A stretch of DNA of 64,000 bases from Furcasterigmium furcatum (Eukaryota > Ascomycota > Sordariomycetes > Glomerellales > Plectosphaerellaceae): positions 5,848,978 to 5,912,977 of the forward strand of contig BCIA01000001.1 of NCBI GenBank assembly GCA_001599815.1, read 5' to 3'. The translations under genes and the position numbers were made by a program. Every line of letters starts with the position of its first letter. The stretch's first letter is position 1. The notes beneath the pieces are model-generated. The model ran no database searches and was not told the DNA's origin. It saw only the letters and a program-made list of their open reading frames with translations. This document shows, piece by piece, positions 33,801-45,419 of the stretch.

Positions 33801-36279
33801 GATATCAACCGCAGGTACCTTGGTGTCGTGTAGCCAGTCGGTTCTCGATCATCTTTGAACCGAAACAAATCTACGCGGGGGCTCCTGAAACGGTCCTGCA
33901 ACACAATCATCATCCGCAGAGCATTATCAAGTCAGCAATGAGCACGGCCTTCGTTTCGGACGTGGCCGTCCCAACGGTTCGGGTTGACACAACCGGGCAC
34001 CCGCGACTGTCACTGGTAATTAGTCCATCCCGAGCCGTTGAACTGTTGCGCACGTGCTTCCAAGCACAGGTTCGCTCGCCGCCTCACAAGTCGTTTCTTG
34101 CGTCCCGCGCTCTAATTCATGAGCAGCCAAATCGGTACCCAATGCCGCCACTCATCAATCAGCATGACAGAGTACTACGGGTATCAAGTGCAGTCGAGCT
34201 CGAGCATGTCGTGGGTGTCCGGTTGTCACAGAGTGGTTCGATTCGAGGCACGCGCTTCGTGCACCAAACCCGATACGATGCCATCCCCCGGTTCACGGAG
34301 CATTGGCAGCAGCCGGCCCAACCACGGAGACAGACCAGCTGTTGGCTGGGTGTCGAGGTCAACTCCCTCCTGCTGCTGCACCAAGACCACCTTATCCTTG
34401 CCTTCACAGCGCTGGCCGATCCTACACCGATCGAGATCAGGTTAGACATTCTCTCCCCAATTCTCAGCCCCTCCGTCAGTAGTGATCAACGGTGCGAGGG
34501 CAGCTGACCTCCAGCGCAGATCGTGCGGAAAACAGCGGTCATTTTCTTGTGAGCGCCCTTGGGCCCCGCCCCAGCTGGCTGAACGAGGTCTACTTGTTCG
34601 TGCCGTCCCGTCGTTTCTCGAACACAACGTGGTCGCGAGCAGTTTTCCCTTCCTTCCACATATGGACGTGCGTCTTCTGCACCTCGGAGCCCAAAACCTG
34701 ACATCGCAGGCCAGCTCGCAGATGGTCGCTGGAAACCTCCTGGTAGCCGCCCAACCAGGTTTGTTCCCTCCCACACCCTGCGATGCTAGGCTGCAGGACG
34801 CACCACGTCACCTGTCGACTTTGGGTAGCGCCGCGCGGCATGAGGTTGCGATTGGCGATGTCTTGATGGTGACTTGTAGCACTGGCCCCACCGCGGCGCG
34901 ATATGTATGTGATTTCCCTGCCGTGATGCATGAGCTGCCCGAACGACTGTCCCGCCACGGCGTTCTTTTTGCTATTGCACGCGGGGCTCCATGGCGGGGG
35001 TGAGGGATTGGTCTGGGAAGTGAACCCGGCTGCCTGTGTGGTGGAAGAAGTCCCTGACATTGATTCACGTGGTGGTTCTTGCGGGCGCCCAACGACGAAG
35101 CCACCCGCCTGCCCGGGTTCAACCGTGGAGAGCTGATGTGTTGTACAGAGTGTGCCTGGGTGGCGAGGCAGGTCAGATCTGCTGCAGCCTTGGATGTTTA
35201 GTAGATGCTGAGTCCCAGCCAACCAAGCTGGCTCTTCTGCCTGGACGTGATATCTGCGTTGGTCATGTGATTGTTTCGCCAGGGGATCTGGAACGTCCTA
35301 CCATTCGTCCAGGCCGCACTTGATATCGGCCCTGGATGAGTAGTGATAATGTTCTCATGCTCGTTGTTGCCCGCTATGACTTGGAAGGATAGAGTAGACA
35401 CATGCGGCGCGAGGCATAGCCCTGATGATTTGCTACACCCGCATGCTCTCTCAGTGCCGTGTTCGAACTGAGACGGCCGTTCAGTTTCATTTTCTGACAA
35501 GGAGTCTTGTTCAGTCTCTTATCTGACGGGACATCACGAAGCCGCAACCAACCCAGCACGCTGCCAGCTGACCAGACTGACTCTGCAAGAGGGCATCACA
35601 GAACAGATTTGGCATCGGGAAGTCGTGGATTTCTCATGGTGCTAACTATGGCCTCACCATAACTCTCAAGCACCGACACGCCCAGTAACATCCCGATTCC
35701 AGGTGAGGTTTGTCAGTTTCCCATGTCGAGCTCACGCGTCGTCAAGGTACTCACACCCGTCGCCACGAGAAGGCCAACCTCAAGACAGGCACCCTGCGAC
35801 ATATTAGCAACCCAAAAGGGCGAGACCTACCGTGACAGGTCCCAGTCCCTTCGCCGAGGGACATCGATAAACCAAACAGAGGTAAACGACAAACAGAAAG
35901 CAAACAAACAAACAACGCACGCAAGCAAACAAGTCCAAAAAACCCAAAGGCCTGACGCGAGGCAGCCGCCGACGGTAGAACGTGTGGCCCGTCACCTAGG
36001 ACCCGACTCCCTGCGCCGAAGCCGAGTCTGTCGGTTATTGGGAGACCGAACCCATGGCAGTCCCGCGCCTTCACAATGGGGGTATTCTTTTGTGAGGGTT
36101 TTCTTTTTTCAACTTTTTTTGGTGTTTTTGGTCGACAATGTGTCGAGGAGAGCGAACCGTAACCGAGAGCCGAAACCGAAGGGAAGAGTGCCGAGGCGCC
36201 GGACGCCGCCGATGTCGAAAACCTTGATGCCCTCGGGGGGCCTTGTCAGACCCTGACGCTCGAGGCATCGCTGCTCAGA
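30868..36279. other. 5.4 kb gene-poor stretch
   Basis: The first about 1 kb is probably the leader and promoter of the minus-strand gene ending its CDS start at 30867. The remainder has no ORF with family resemblance. One plus-strand frame stays open from 32945 to 34507 but starts with GTG and has a random-like composition (see findings). An A-rich AAACAAAC-type stretch lies at about 35885-35945. No transposase, reverse transcriptase or terminal repeat was recognised. Confidence 0.45.
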
Positions 36280-37971
36280 CTAGACACGGGGCCGGTGCCG
36301 ACGCGTGCTGCCAGGAGGGCACGGGATCTTCGAGAACGAAGACCCGGGAGCTGTTCTGGGACAGTGGCCCTCAACTGATGAGGCAGGCGTCGACGCATCC
36401 GAGCCATCGTCAGACGATGAGCTCGAAGACGCCGGGCGAGCCCCGGCAGACACGACGCCAGCAGGCTTCCGGCTCTGCGCCAGAGAGAGCGTCGCGAAGC
36501 GGTCCTCGAGGTCGATGTCGAGGTCCGTGGCGAGGAAGTCGTCGTCGGCGGAATCCGACTCCTTGAACTTGTCCAAGTCGAACATGGAGGGGTAATGAAC
36601 CTGAAGAGAAACCCCGGACTCAGCGGCAGAAGACGACGCGGGTATCGGGGAAGCTGCCGGAGCAGACTTCACCCTTTCCTTAACGTTCTTGTCCTCGGAC
36701 CACTGAGCCAGGAAGTTAGCCATTGGATTGAGATCGGGACGAGGGGGGGCGGAAGAGGTTGCCGGGGCAGCCTTGGGCGCGGAAACCGGGCCCTTGGCGG
36801 CGGCGACGTCCTCTTCGTCGAAGTCCAGGTCGTCGAACTCTGACGACTCAGCAAACCTTGACAGCAGTGCAAGCTTGGCATGCGAGGAGGGGATTTCTCT
36901 GGCGGGCCAGAAAGCCCCCTTCTCGGGCACTGGGTCGAGGACGATAATGCTGGAGTCGTCGTCCTGGTGATGATGAGTTAGCTATGCGGCCAGGGGAGGG
37001 ATGACGGAAGTGAACTCACCGATGCTTCTTCAGGTCCAAGCCCCAACTCAAAGCGAACCTTCTTCTTTGGCCTGGAGCTCTACTCCGGGGCCTCGGAAGT
37101 TGGTTGCCTGAGGATCGACTTGGGCAGCTTCGAGGGATGCCGTGGCGAGCGCCACGCGGGTCCTGGATCGAGCCTTGGAAGCCTTCATTGCCGAACGTCG
37201 AACGTCGACAATACTCTTCGTTTCCTCCTTGATGACGACACGTCGGGACGCGGAAGGAGGAGCCTTCGAGATGGCCTGGTCGGGAACGGGTGCTGGCGAA
37301 GTGGTTGAGTGGCGTCGTCCGATTCTGGCGTAATGTTTCTCCAGAGCAGACTGCCGGCGCAGAGCAAGTCTGGCTTTAGAGAAAGCCGCGGGCTGGTCTG
37401 AACGAGCCGTGTCGAGAGCTGAAGAGCGATCAGTATGTGTGTAATGTTGATATGTGAAAGATGTCTGAAGTGCATGTAGGTGAAAGAGCTTGTGACGAGA
37501 GCAAGTCATCTGAGCGAGAACGGAGGAGATAAGCGATGGAGGGCCCGGGGAATAGATATTTAAATGAAAATGTAGAAGAGAGACAATAATGATGATGATG
37601 AGTGATGCTTGTACCATGCTGATGCATCTGATGTGGATGCGGGTGGTTGTTGGGATTCGGAAAGGGGGAAGGGGGTGATGGATGGGACCCATGGGGTAGC
37701 GCGGTGACAACAAGGTTGCGCCGATTAGGAAACACCTCATTTCAGAGATGAAAGGGAAGCATGGAATGAGACGATGATGATACATGTGGTTTGTGATGAA
37801 CAGCCACGATGTGAGGGTGTGGTGATGGTGTTTGCACGTCGAGGTCGCGATGTCCGAAGCATCGCGATCCACCTGACGACCATGCAACCACACTCCGCCA
37901 CGGAATGAGGGGTGCACGGATGAGAAATGATGGGAATAATACTCACTGAGCATAGCAGAGGTCGAAGACAT
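36280..37971 (-). CDS. hypothetical nuclear-type protein with KKKVRF motif; gene structure uncertain
   Basis: Probable exons are 37971-37947 (MSSTSAML), then from 37418 (A|CT; intron of about 528 bases) to about 37085-37048, then a shifted frame through 37020, then 36963-36280. The last intron (GTGAGT...CTAAC...ACCAG) is clear. The exon-2 frame ends in TGA at 37050-37048, while the downstream frame (RPKKKVRFELGLGPEEAS) is open only after a TAG at about 37085. The two frames overlap by about 35 bases with no good donor to join them. The product would be about 350 aa: basic in the first third, then acidic and Ser-rich, with LNPMANFLAQWSEDKNVKER as the only ordered-looking segment. KKKV could serve as a nuclear signal and KVRF as a PP1-docking motif. 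A TATA box at 38109-38102 supports the start. Family unknown. Confidence 0.5.
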
Positions 37972-38101
37972 TGCTATTGTCGCGTATGGTATCGTGTAGG
38001 CGTAGCGGGGGAGGTTGCGAGGCAAGATCGTGAGCATAAGCAGTACGGAAACCGTGAGGAGAAAAGGAGGAAAAGGGGAACTCGGGCATCAGATCTGGGG
38101 G

Positions 38102-38109
38102 TATTTATA
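38102..38109 (-). promoter_or_regulatory. TATA box (TATAAATA)
   Basis: TATAAATA on the minus strand lies about 130 bases upstream of the ATG at 37971, at a normal distance for a fungal core promoter with a short leader. Confidence 0.55.
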
Positions 38110-39936
38110 CTCTGGCGGGCAGGGACACGCGGGGCAGCTGATCTGGGTTGCTATGCGCCGTTGCCCCCCAGAGCTGCGTCGAGGTGCTCGGCCCCGCGTC
38201 CTGATGGCATGGCAACCGTTCGCGGGGCAGTCGCGGATGAATCATTTTTTACGGTAAATGCAAAGAATCATGTAATTGGATGGGAAATAAGCTTCTGCTC
38301 GTGTGCAGCATCGTGAGAGTTGATGCATGCTGGTGTTGAGCTCAGGGGTAAGGATGGCATCGACTTGTTGGCATCCTGGGTGATGCCAAGACTCCCCAAA
38401 CCCCAGAGAACCCCAAAGTATCCATCCAAAGAGAAATTATGGCCACTCTGTGAGCTGCGTCTTGTCCAAAAGGTTCGTCTTGCTCTTCATCATGGATTAG
38501 AGTCCAGTGTCCCCGATGATTCTCGAGGGCCAGACCTCGGCGGCCTCATTACGGAAGTGCTTGAGGATGAGAAGCTTTCGGAATCTCTATTTTACCAACG
38601 AGACTTGCTGAGCCTCTTATATACAATCCAAGTCTTGCTCCCGGAACCGACGGGAGGAATACGCCCTGAGGACGGACATGTCTTTGTGCTTGATGTTTGA
38701 CTTGTCCTTCGACCAAATACTTGCCATGTCCAACCAACCCCAACAATGGACCAGAAACCCGATCCAACATACACAAGCTCCAGTTGCCTCACTGGCTAGT
38801 TGTTTGTGCTCTCCCAGGCTGGTGTAGAGCCCCTTTCTTTGTCCCCGATCGACTCCATCCTGCCAACGTGGACTTCGTTGATTGCGCGAGACACTGCTGA
38901 CGCCATCGCGAGACTGGAGACGGTGTGGAATCGAAACCAATCCATCAAATCCCCCAGACATGTCGTCAAACCAAGCCATATTGATCCTTCCTCCATCCCA
39001 CCATGGTCGACTCGACGTCGGTCCCCGAGCGCCGGCTGCGGGGACTAATGCACCGTCCCGAGATCTACGACATGGGGTCATCCCGACCGCCCGTTTTCCC
39101 CGACAGCCACGGCCCCACAGTTTGCCGCACCTCAACGCTGTCCATGCGCGTCACCTTTTAAGCTTGATGATCGCGTTTGTCAATCCACCAGGGAAAGTTT
39201 CGTCAATGCGTGGCAGCCGTGGTAGGGGTCTGCCCGCGGAGTACCGGCCAGACCGAATCTCTGGGCTCTAGTTCCGCGATGGTCCCGGGCAGGCGTGCCA
39301 TGTCCTTGGGAATGACTCGGAGTCGACGATAACGGATATCGAGGACAGTCCCAGACATGTCGGGGAGAGAATCAATCATATGGACTGGAATGGCATTCCT
39401 CTCAGCTTTGATCTTGCCGGTTGCGCCGGACTCTGCGCGTTGGGACGTGCGGGACGCGCAATGTCTCACCCCTCCTTCATGCCCCTTGACGCCACCCTCC
39501 CTCGTAATATGTCGTGGTCGACGGTCGCAGGCCCAAGGAGCAGAACACAAACCATCGGTTGCATGCTTGATAGAACTTGACACGTTATCATAGGTCGAAT
39601 CTAACTGGCCGAGGGAGCAGTCGGGGAACGATGCAATGGCTTTCAGATGACCTCACATCGGCACACCTTGCACAAAGACGACGTCGAAACCCGACTGCTA
39701 ATCGTGTCAGAACGCTGCTTATCTGCTCCGTCATCACCGAAAGCAGTAAGTTGAGGTTCGTTGGGATTTACATCCACCAGTGCTGCAGACTCGAACGCCC
39801 TTGGAAACTAATAGCGATGTCCCTGAGATGTTCCCGACTGAGACCTCGCACAGCTGTTGAGCGTTCCGACACCTCGGGGACCACCTGGGCTTCACATTCC
39901 ACAGCCCCGGCCCACGCGCTCAACAAAACAGCGAGA
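38110..39936. other. 1.8 kb divergent intergenic region
   Basis: This separates the minus-strand gene starting at 37971 from the plus-strand gene at 39937. Only short unbiased ORFs are present. Nothing else is recognised. Confidence 0.5.
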
Positions 39937-40833
39937 ATGCGACCATATATTGACAGACCTCTCAAGGGGAAGATGACCTTGACCATATCCCCGGCCACAT
40001 CGCCATCTCAAGCCGTCCCAGATGCACCGTTCATTTCTCCAGCCCCGACACCCAGCATGACTCTCCCATCCTTCGATCTCGGCTACGGTACCGACGACGA
40101 CGCCACCATAACCACCTACGACCAAGCAGCCGACGAACCCCGCCCAGAAGACCTCAAGGCCCTGAAAGACGAGTCTCCCAGCCCATCCCCGCGGCTGCGC
40201 TCCATGAGCGACATCAGCCGCGAGCCCACGCCCGCAGAGACGTCAGCACGAATTTCCTCCTGGCTTGAAGGCCTCTCTCCCCCTCGCAACCCCTCCGCTC
40301 TCAGAGTGCCCTCCTCATCTCGCCACACCCGCTTCCCCGGCTTCAACCCGTCCCAGCGGCACGGCTCATCCTACCTCCTCTCGGACTCGGGCTCCAATAT
40401 CGACTCCCTCACGCCCCTGCCCAGCAGCGCCACCTTTCCCACAGACTCCGAAGCCAGGGCGGCCACTCCCGCGACGTCGATCCAAGCCTTCCAGCCCCCG
40501 GCACCTCCCGCGACGAAGCGTCGTGCAACAGCACCAAATACCGCGACCCTCACCATCCTCGGCCCTGATCTGGCTGCCCACATGCCGCGAGCCGGCACGC
40601 CTGAGTTTGCGCTCCTCTTCGCCGCTGTCCTGGTCTGCGCCCTGGTCGCGCCCAGGATCGTCTTCATCATCGGCTTCGCTTACCTCTGGGGTCGTGTCAG
40701 CGAGCGCGCTTTTTGTGGCACACATGCGGAACGGGAGGGATCTCTCGACGGAGTGCCGGAAGAGCAACGAAGAGAGGACGAGGGGATAAGAATTGGAAGG
40801 CGACTGGCCAGGATGGTCGGAATGTTGGCATAA
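39937..40833 (+). CDS. hypothetical protein with C-terminal membrane hairpin
   Basis: A single exon. The frame is open from 39577, but the sequence before about 39930 lacks coding bias, so I start at the ATG at 39937 (298 aa); the ATG at 39973 (MTLTISPATSPSQ, 286 aa) is equally possible. The first 200 residues are disordered, Pro/Ser/Thr-rich, with acidic patches (YGTDDDATITTYDQAADEP) and SP/TP sites that could be phosphorylated. Residues about 223-252 form a hydrophobic hairpin or one long helix pair (FALLFAAVLVCALVAPRIVF and IIGFAYLWG), followed by a charged tail. This would fit an endomembrane protein with a cytosolic disordered head. No family is recognised. Confidence 0.65.
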   Translation: MRPYIDRPLKGKMTLTISPATSPSQAVPDAPFISPAPTPSMTLPSFDLGYGTDDDATITTYDQAADEPRPEDLKALKDESPSPSPRLRSMSDISREPTPAETSARISSWLEGLSPPRNPSALRVPSSSRHTRFPGFNPSQRHGSSYLLSDSGSNIDSLTPLPSSATFPTDSEARAATPATSIQAFQPPAPPATKRRATAPNTATLTILGPDLAAHMPRAGTPEFALLFAAVLVCALVAPRIVFIIGFAYLWGRVSERAFCGTHAEREGSLDGVPEEQRREDEGIRIGRRLARMVGMLA

Positions 40834-41374
40834 TCACAAGGTTCGAGGTTCATGTCTCCTTTGTTCTCAAGGTCAGCGATGTGTTCTGCTTTACGGCGTA
40901 CAAGAATACGGCCCCGAGGCCATCCTCACATCAGGTCACTTCAGCAGTATTATAGTAGCATGCGAGGATATTAAAGCAATGTATTGACCCAAGTCCTGGC
41001 AAGCCTCATGTCGTCTCGTGACGGTTTTGCCTACTTATGCAACAAATCGGTGCAGCGGATGACTGCTCAGCCGAAGAGGCGCCAGGTGCACTCCCTCCCT
41101 CCCTTAAGTCATGATGCATCCATATCTGACCGCGCGGGTTTGCCCATGCCCATAACCAAGGAAAGTGGCACCTGTCTGAGTGCCCAGAGACCAGGTAGCT
41201 CCACATTGTACAGAGAAGTGTATACATACAAAGGGAATAAACTGGTGGTGGTCCAATGAGTGTCGTTCGTCACCCGTCTGTTCACTCCCGCCCGGTCATG
41301 CAAACGCCTGCGGCTATGTGCGAAAAAAGCTTCGGTACAAGAATGCGAGAAAAGAGTCCGTGTCGAGTCATGAA
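40834..41374. other. convergent intergenic region
   Basis: This is 541 bases between convergent genes, presumably the two 3' UTRs. Nothing else is seen. Confidence 0.6.
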
Positions 41375-43679
41375 TCATTGTGAAGGTCGTGCAGTCGGTG
41401 ACATGCCATTAAGGTATGTCATCAAGCCAACCCCGATGAGGACAACCCCGAGCATCGATGCGTATGGGAGGCTTGCTGCGAGATTCTTGTCCTGCACAGC
41501 CAAAGACCCTGCTGCCGTTGTTAGGGGTGTGATGGTGTTGGCTCGTGATAAGGTTGGCTTGTCGCTGGGGTCCTCCGGAATTGCCTCTGGAACGGGGTCG
41601 GGGACGCTCATAGCATCATCGACCGCCGCGGGCTCTGCCGTTGCCTTCTCGAGGGTCGCCTGGCCGAGGCTGCGGCCACGGCGCCTGGATCTTGAGCGAC
41701 TCTTCTCTCTCGCGGCCACCTCCCTCGCCTCCTCGTCCTTGCGAATCTTCGTGACCATGTCAGCCAGTGACTGGCGGTCGGCGTCTCTTTCCGATTCGGC
41801 CGTCTCGCAGCGTTGCTTCCACGTCTCCATCTGCTGCCGCAGGCCTTGCATCTCCGCGACCATGACGTCGATCTTGGCCTGGAACTCTGTCGCGACTGCC
41901 TCCACGCTCTCCTTGTTCTCTGCTGGCGTGGGTGCGGCATCTGCGTCCGTCATCTCCACGTCCATGGTTTCGGTCGCTTCGCGCGGGGGCTCGAATGCTT
42001 CTTCCAAGGTCTCTCGATCTGCCGCCTCCTTCGTCTCTTTGGCGATGGCGCTGTCCTCCAGCCTTTTGGCTAGGTCTTCAGCCATTTCTCTGGCTTCGCG
42101 CTCCCTCTGGAGCATTTGCTCAAGGTCCTTCATTCGTTGTGTTTGGGTATCAAGATCCTTCTTGGCATTGTTGAGGGCTTCTGTTAATTGGATGATTTGG
42201 CTGAGGTTATCCGGACGGACAGGTGACCCGTTATTAGGATGCGACTTTGGTCTCTCGGTGGTGGCCCGCTTCAAAGATGGCACGTCCGGCTTTTCGGGAA
42301 GGGGTTGTTGGGGCGGCGGCGCTGGAGGATCGGAGAACCTTGCTTTTGTGTCGGATCGGAAGGATAACGGGGTGCCATTCGACAGTGGCTTTGGCGGCTC
42401 GGGGACTTCAGGCTTCTCAGAATCCTTGACGTCCTCCTTGGAGAGCAAGGTACTGATGAACTGGCCCGTCCTGCCGAGGTCTTGTGACTGCAGCTTTGCA
42501 TTGCGCATCTCGGCCTGCATCGTATTAGCTGCTGCCGTGTGGTCGGTTGGGCAAGGGGAAACTTACGTGGAGCCGCTTCACAATGTGATCGGCGGTTACG
42601 GAGTTCAGGAGGAATCCTGGGCGGCCTGGCACGGCACTCATCTGGGGGTTCGCAACGCCGGCAGCGGGCATGACCCGACTGTTGCTCGCCATTGACGCGT
42701 TGCTCCCTTGCCTGCCGCGGAAGGGCATGGCGCCTTGGGGGGTTGCCAGCATGGCGCCTCCATTGGCAGGGTCGAGGTCTCCGAAATTCATGTCGAGGAC
42801 ATTGCTGGAAGGGCTGACGAAGCCAGCGTGTTCGACCTTTGCGGCGACCTTGTGGTGAACAACGGTTTTCTGATCCTCGCTCACAATATCGATACCCAGT
42901 TCGAGGTGGTCCGCGGTTTGCAGCTCATGAGGCTCGGACTCACGGTTCTCTTGAGACAGGCGGGTACCGTTCACGAAGGTGCCGTTGGATGATTTGACGT
43001 CGCGAATGAAGATCTTTCCCATGCGATCGGCCCAGATCTCGGCGTGCTGCCTTGATAGCACCTTGCTGTCGAAGAAGCCGTTCGCTGGCGTTGGTATCGT
43101 CTTTTGGTTTGTTTGTCGGCCGATGCGAAGACTGTCGGGGTAGAAGGGAACGGCGATGGTTTTCCGTTCGAAGGTGCCATTGAGAGAAAGCAGATGGAGC
43201 ACCGGCTGCCCTGAAGGCCCCGTCTCACCGGCAGGCCTCGGGCCCATGCCTTGCTGCGAGGCTATCTGGGGCTGCACAGGGCCCGGCTGGAGGCCGTTGC
43301 CGTTGATGCCGTTCATCGGGACCCGGCCGGCCGCCATGCGTCCCATCTCGACAGGGCCTTCGGGTTTGCCTGCGGGCCATGGCGCCTTGGGCTGTGGTCT
43401 CTTCCGAGGGCCACTACTGGACCATGTGCTCATATCGGAGTTGGTCGACGCAGGGGTGCCATTGGGTTGGGACGAGTTGGTGGAGACGGTGGTGGTCGAG
43501 GAAGCAGAGGAGGTGGAGGAGATGGACGAAGAAGAGTTGCTGCGCTGCATGTGCTTCCTCGGCATGAAGATGCCACGGACGTCGTCGTTGTTCATCGAGT
43601 TGAGGTTTTGTGAACCGTCAATATTCCATCCCGAGCGGTTGAGCTGCTGGAAGGAAGGGGGGTTTGCCACCGCAGTCAT
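41375..43679 (-). CDS. PRO45: FHA-domain, coiled-coil, tail-anchored protein (SLMAP / PRO45 / HAM-4 type, STRIPAK subunit)
   Basis: Two exons, 43679-42567 and 42514-41375, give 750 aa. A Ser/Asn-rich N-terminus precedes an FHA domain at about 160-275 with its phosphothreonine-binding residues in place: IGRQ (186-189), SRQHAE (209-214) and the loop SSNGTFVNG. Coiled coils lie at about 474-540 and 570-650, then an SR-like basic patch (EKSRSRSRRRGRS). A single hydrophobic helix (about 724-742, SMLGVVLIGVGLMTYLNG) is followed by a 9-residue tail, which makes it tail-anchored. This architecture is that of SLMAP, Far9/Far10, Sordaria PRO45 and Neurospora HAM-4. These tether the STRIPAK phosphatase-kinase complex to the nuclear envelope, ER and mitochondria and are needed for hyphal fusion and fruiting-body formation. 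Naming rests on domain order, so treat the symbol as an orthology inference. Confidence 0.88.
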
Positions 43680-44858
43680 GAGGAGAGGTTGTTGAAAGAA
43701 CGCTTGCTGAAGGAGGTCGATGGGATGGGATGGGCGTCTGTCACGCGTCGGGGGTGCGAGGTCTCGGTGACCTTTCGCGACGCGAAGTGACGACGGTGGT
43801 CGTGGCGGTCAATCCAGAAGCCCGTGTCTCTCGATGTCGTAGGCAGCAGCGACAGTTTAGGGTCGAACGAAGTGTGCTCTGAGACTACCAGGGGCTGTCA
43901 GACGAGGTCGTCACGAAGAAAAAGATGAAGTGGAGGGTGGCCGGTCACTCGAGGGCGACCGGGTCGTACCGACCAGGCCAGGGCTGCGGTCGGAGAATGC
44001 GGGCGTGGGGTGGAGGAAAAGTGGTCGGAAGACGTACCGAGCAATTGAGAGTCGAAGGGGACGAGAGGCTCGGTCGCACAGGCGTCGGAAGGGGTTGGTG
44101 AGGCACGATACTGATGGCCTCCGTTGGAGGGAGGAGGTTCTGGATGTGGAGGACGACCGACCGAGCGACGTTGGTTTCTCTTGCGGCTGGATGGCTGAGG
44201 TGCACCAATCTGGGCTCCTGCCTCCTGCCCTGGACGTACAGTAATGTTCTGGCTATGGGCTGCTCTTGCCTTCGCCTCACCCGTTCTGGCCACCACTCCC
44301 CGTCGCCCCTTCTCTCCTGTCCATTTCTCGCTTCAGCGTTTAGCGCGAGCGCACGGACCACTTTATGGCTGTCACAAACCAACGTCCAATCAGAGTGCTG
44401 ATGACGGCGAGAACAAGGGGGAAGCAACTTGGGGGCACGCGCCAGGGCTTTCAAGAGTCTACAAAAAGGAAGGAAACGTGCTTGTTCTGGATTGTTCGGT
44501 GCAAGGCATACAAACAGTCTTGGGGGCTACACAGCCATGATGCCAAGTTCTGTTTTCTTCGGTACTATGTCGTGTTGGTTTGTCGGTGAAAGCGCGTTCC
44601 TCAGATGGGGACTCGAGGGGAGGCAGCCTCACGTGACCCCTGAAGGAGGTCGCTGTCCGATATGCATGTGGCCCGAGCGCCTTCGTTTTCACGTGATCTA
44701 TGACATTCAATGGATTGGTCCAGCTTCCCGAAGCTTGACATTTTGCCGAAGTAGACCCAGCGCCGGAAGACATTGCGATTCCTCCCCGAAAGTCTGCCCA
44801 TCGCATCGTTGGAGACTACTTGAACAGTATTGATTCTTCCAGACGACATCTTGCCACA
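43680..44858. promoter_or_regulatory. 1.2 kb head-to-head region between PRO45-like gene and MGR2
   Basis: No supported ORF. It must contain promoters for both divergent genes. The part next to 43679 is a long probable leader on the minus strand. Confidence 0.45.
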
Positions 44859-45419
44859 ATGCCTCCTATGCCATCTAGCGCCCAGGGCGGCCATGCCGGC
44901 CCCTCCAACTTCGACAAGCGTACGAGTACCTGGACAGCCGTCGATGCGAGATCCCCGCTAACAAGTCGTAGTCAAGATGGGAGCTATCATGGGTGGCAGT
45001 ATGTGCCGGCATCGTCCCTGCCCGTCCGGAGAGCTCACTGACACATCTCGCTAGCCGTCGGTGCCATCATGGGCTTCGTCTTTGGTACTGGCGCCCAATT
45101 ACCCTCTCGAGTGAGTCTTCTGCTGACATCAGGCGATTCGCAGGCACGGTCAACATCTTCCGATACGGCGCCGGCCCCAACGGCATCATGAGGACACTGG
45201 GCCAATACATGGCGGGATCCGGCGCTACCTTTGGGTACGCACCTTTCTGTTGTTTGTTATGCGACATCCGTGCTGACCAAATGGCGTAGCTTCTTCATGT
45301 CCATCGGCAGCGTAATTCGTTCCGACAGCTCCCCCATCATCGAGGAGGCATACCGACGCGCCCAAAGGCGGCCATTCATCATGGACCACCCCCACCCCTC
45401 TTTCTCGAAACGCGAGTAA
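44859..45419 (+). CDS. MGR2: Mgr2, Romo1-family subunit of the mitochondrial TIM23 translocase
   Basis: Five small exons, 44859-44919, 44972-44998, 45055-45084, 45144-45234 and 45290-45419, give 112 aa. Two membrane helices with glycine zippers are visible: MGAIMGGTVGAIMGFVFG (about 23-40) and MAGSGATFGFFMSIGSVI (about 62-79), joined by the conserved GAGPNGIMRTLGQY loop. The N-terminus MPPMPSSAQ, the SNFDK before helix 1, and the GxFMSIGSxIRSD end of helix 2 match yeast Mgr2. Mgr2 couples TIM21 to TIM23 and gates lateral release of inner-membrane proteins. All exon phases agree, so the model is firm despite 27- and 30-base exons. Confidence 0.95.

Noticed and set aside
41256..42695. 479-codon plus-strand ORF opposite the FHA gene
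   Set aside because: Antisense shadow of a well-supported gene; Ser/Arg-rich translation without motifs.
44859..45060. Reading MGR2 exon 1 straight through as a longer small ORF (bases 44820-45041)
   Set aside because: The splice sites reconstruct a complete Mgr2, whereas read-through gives a non-homologous tail.
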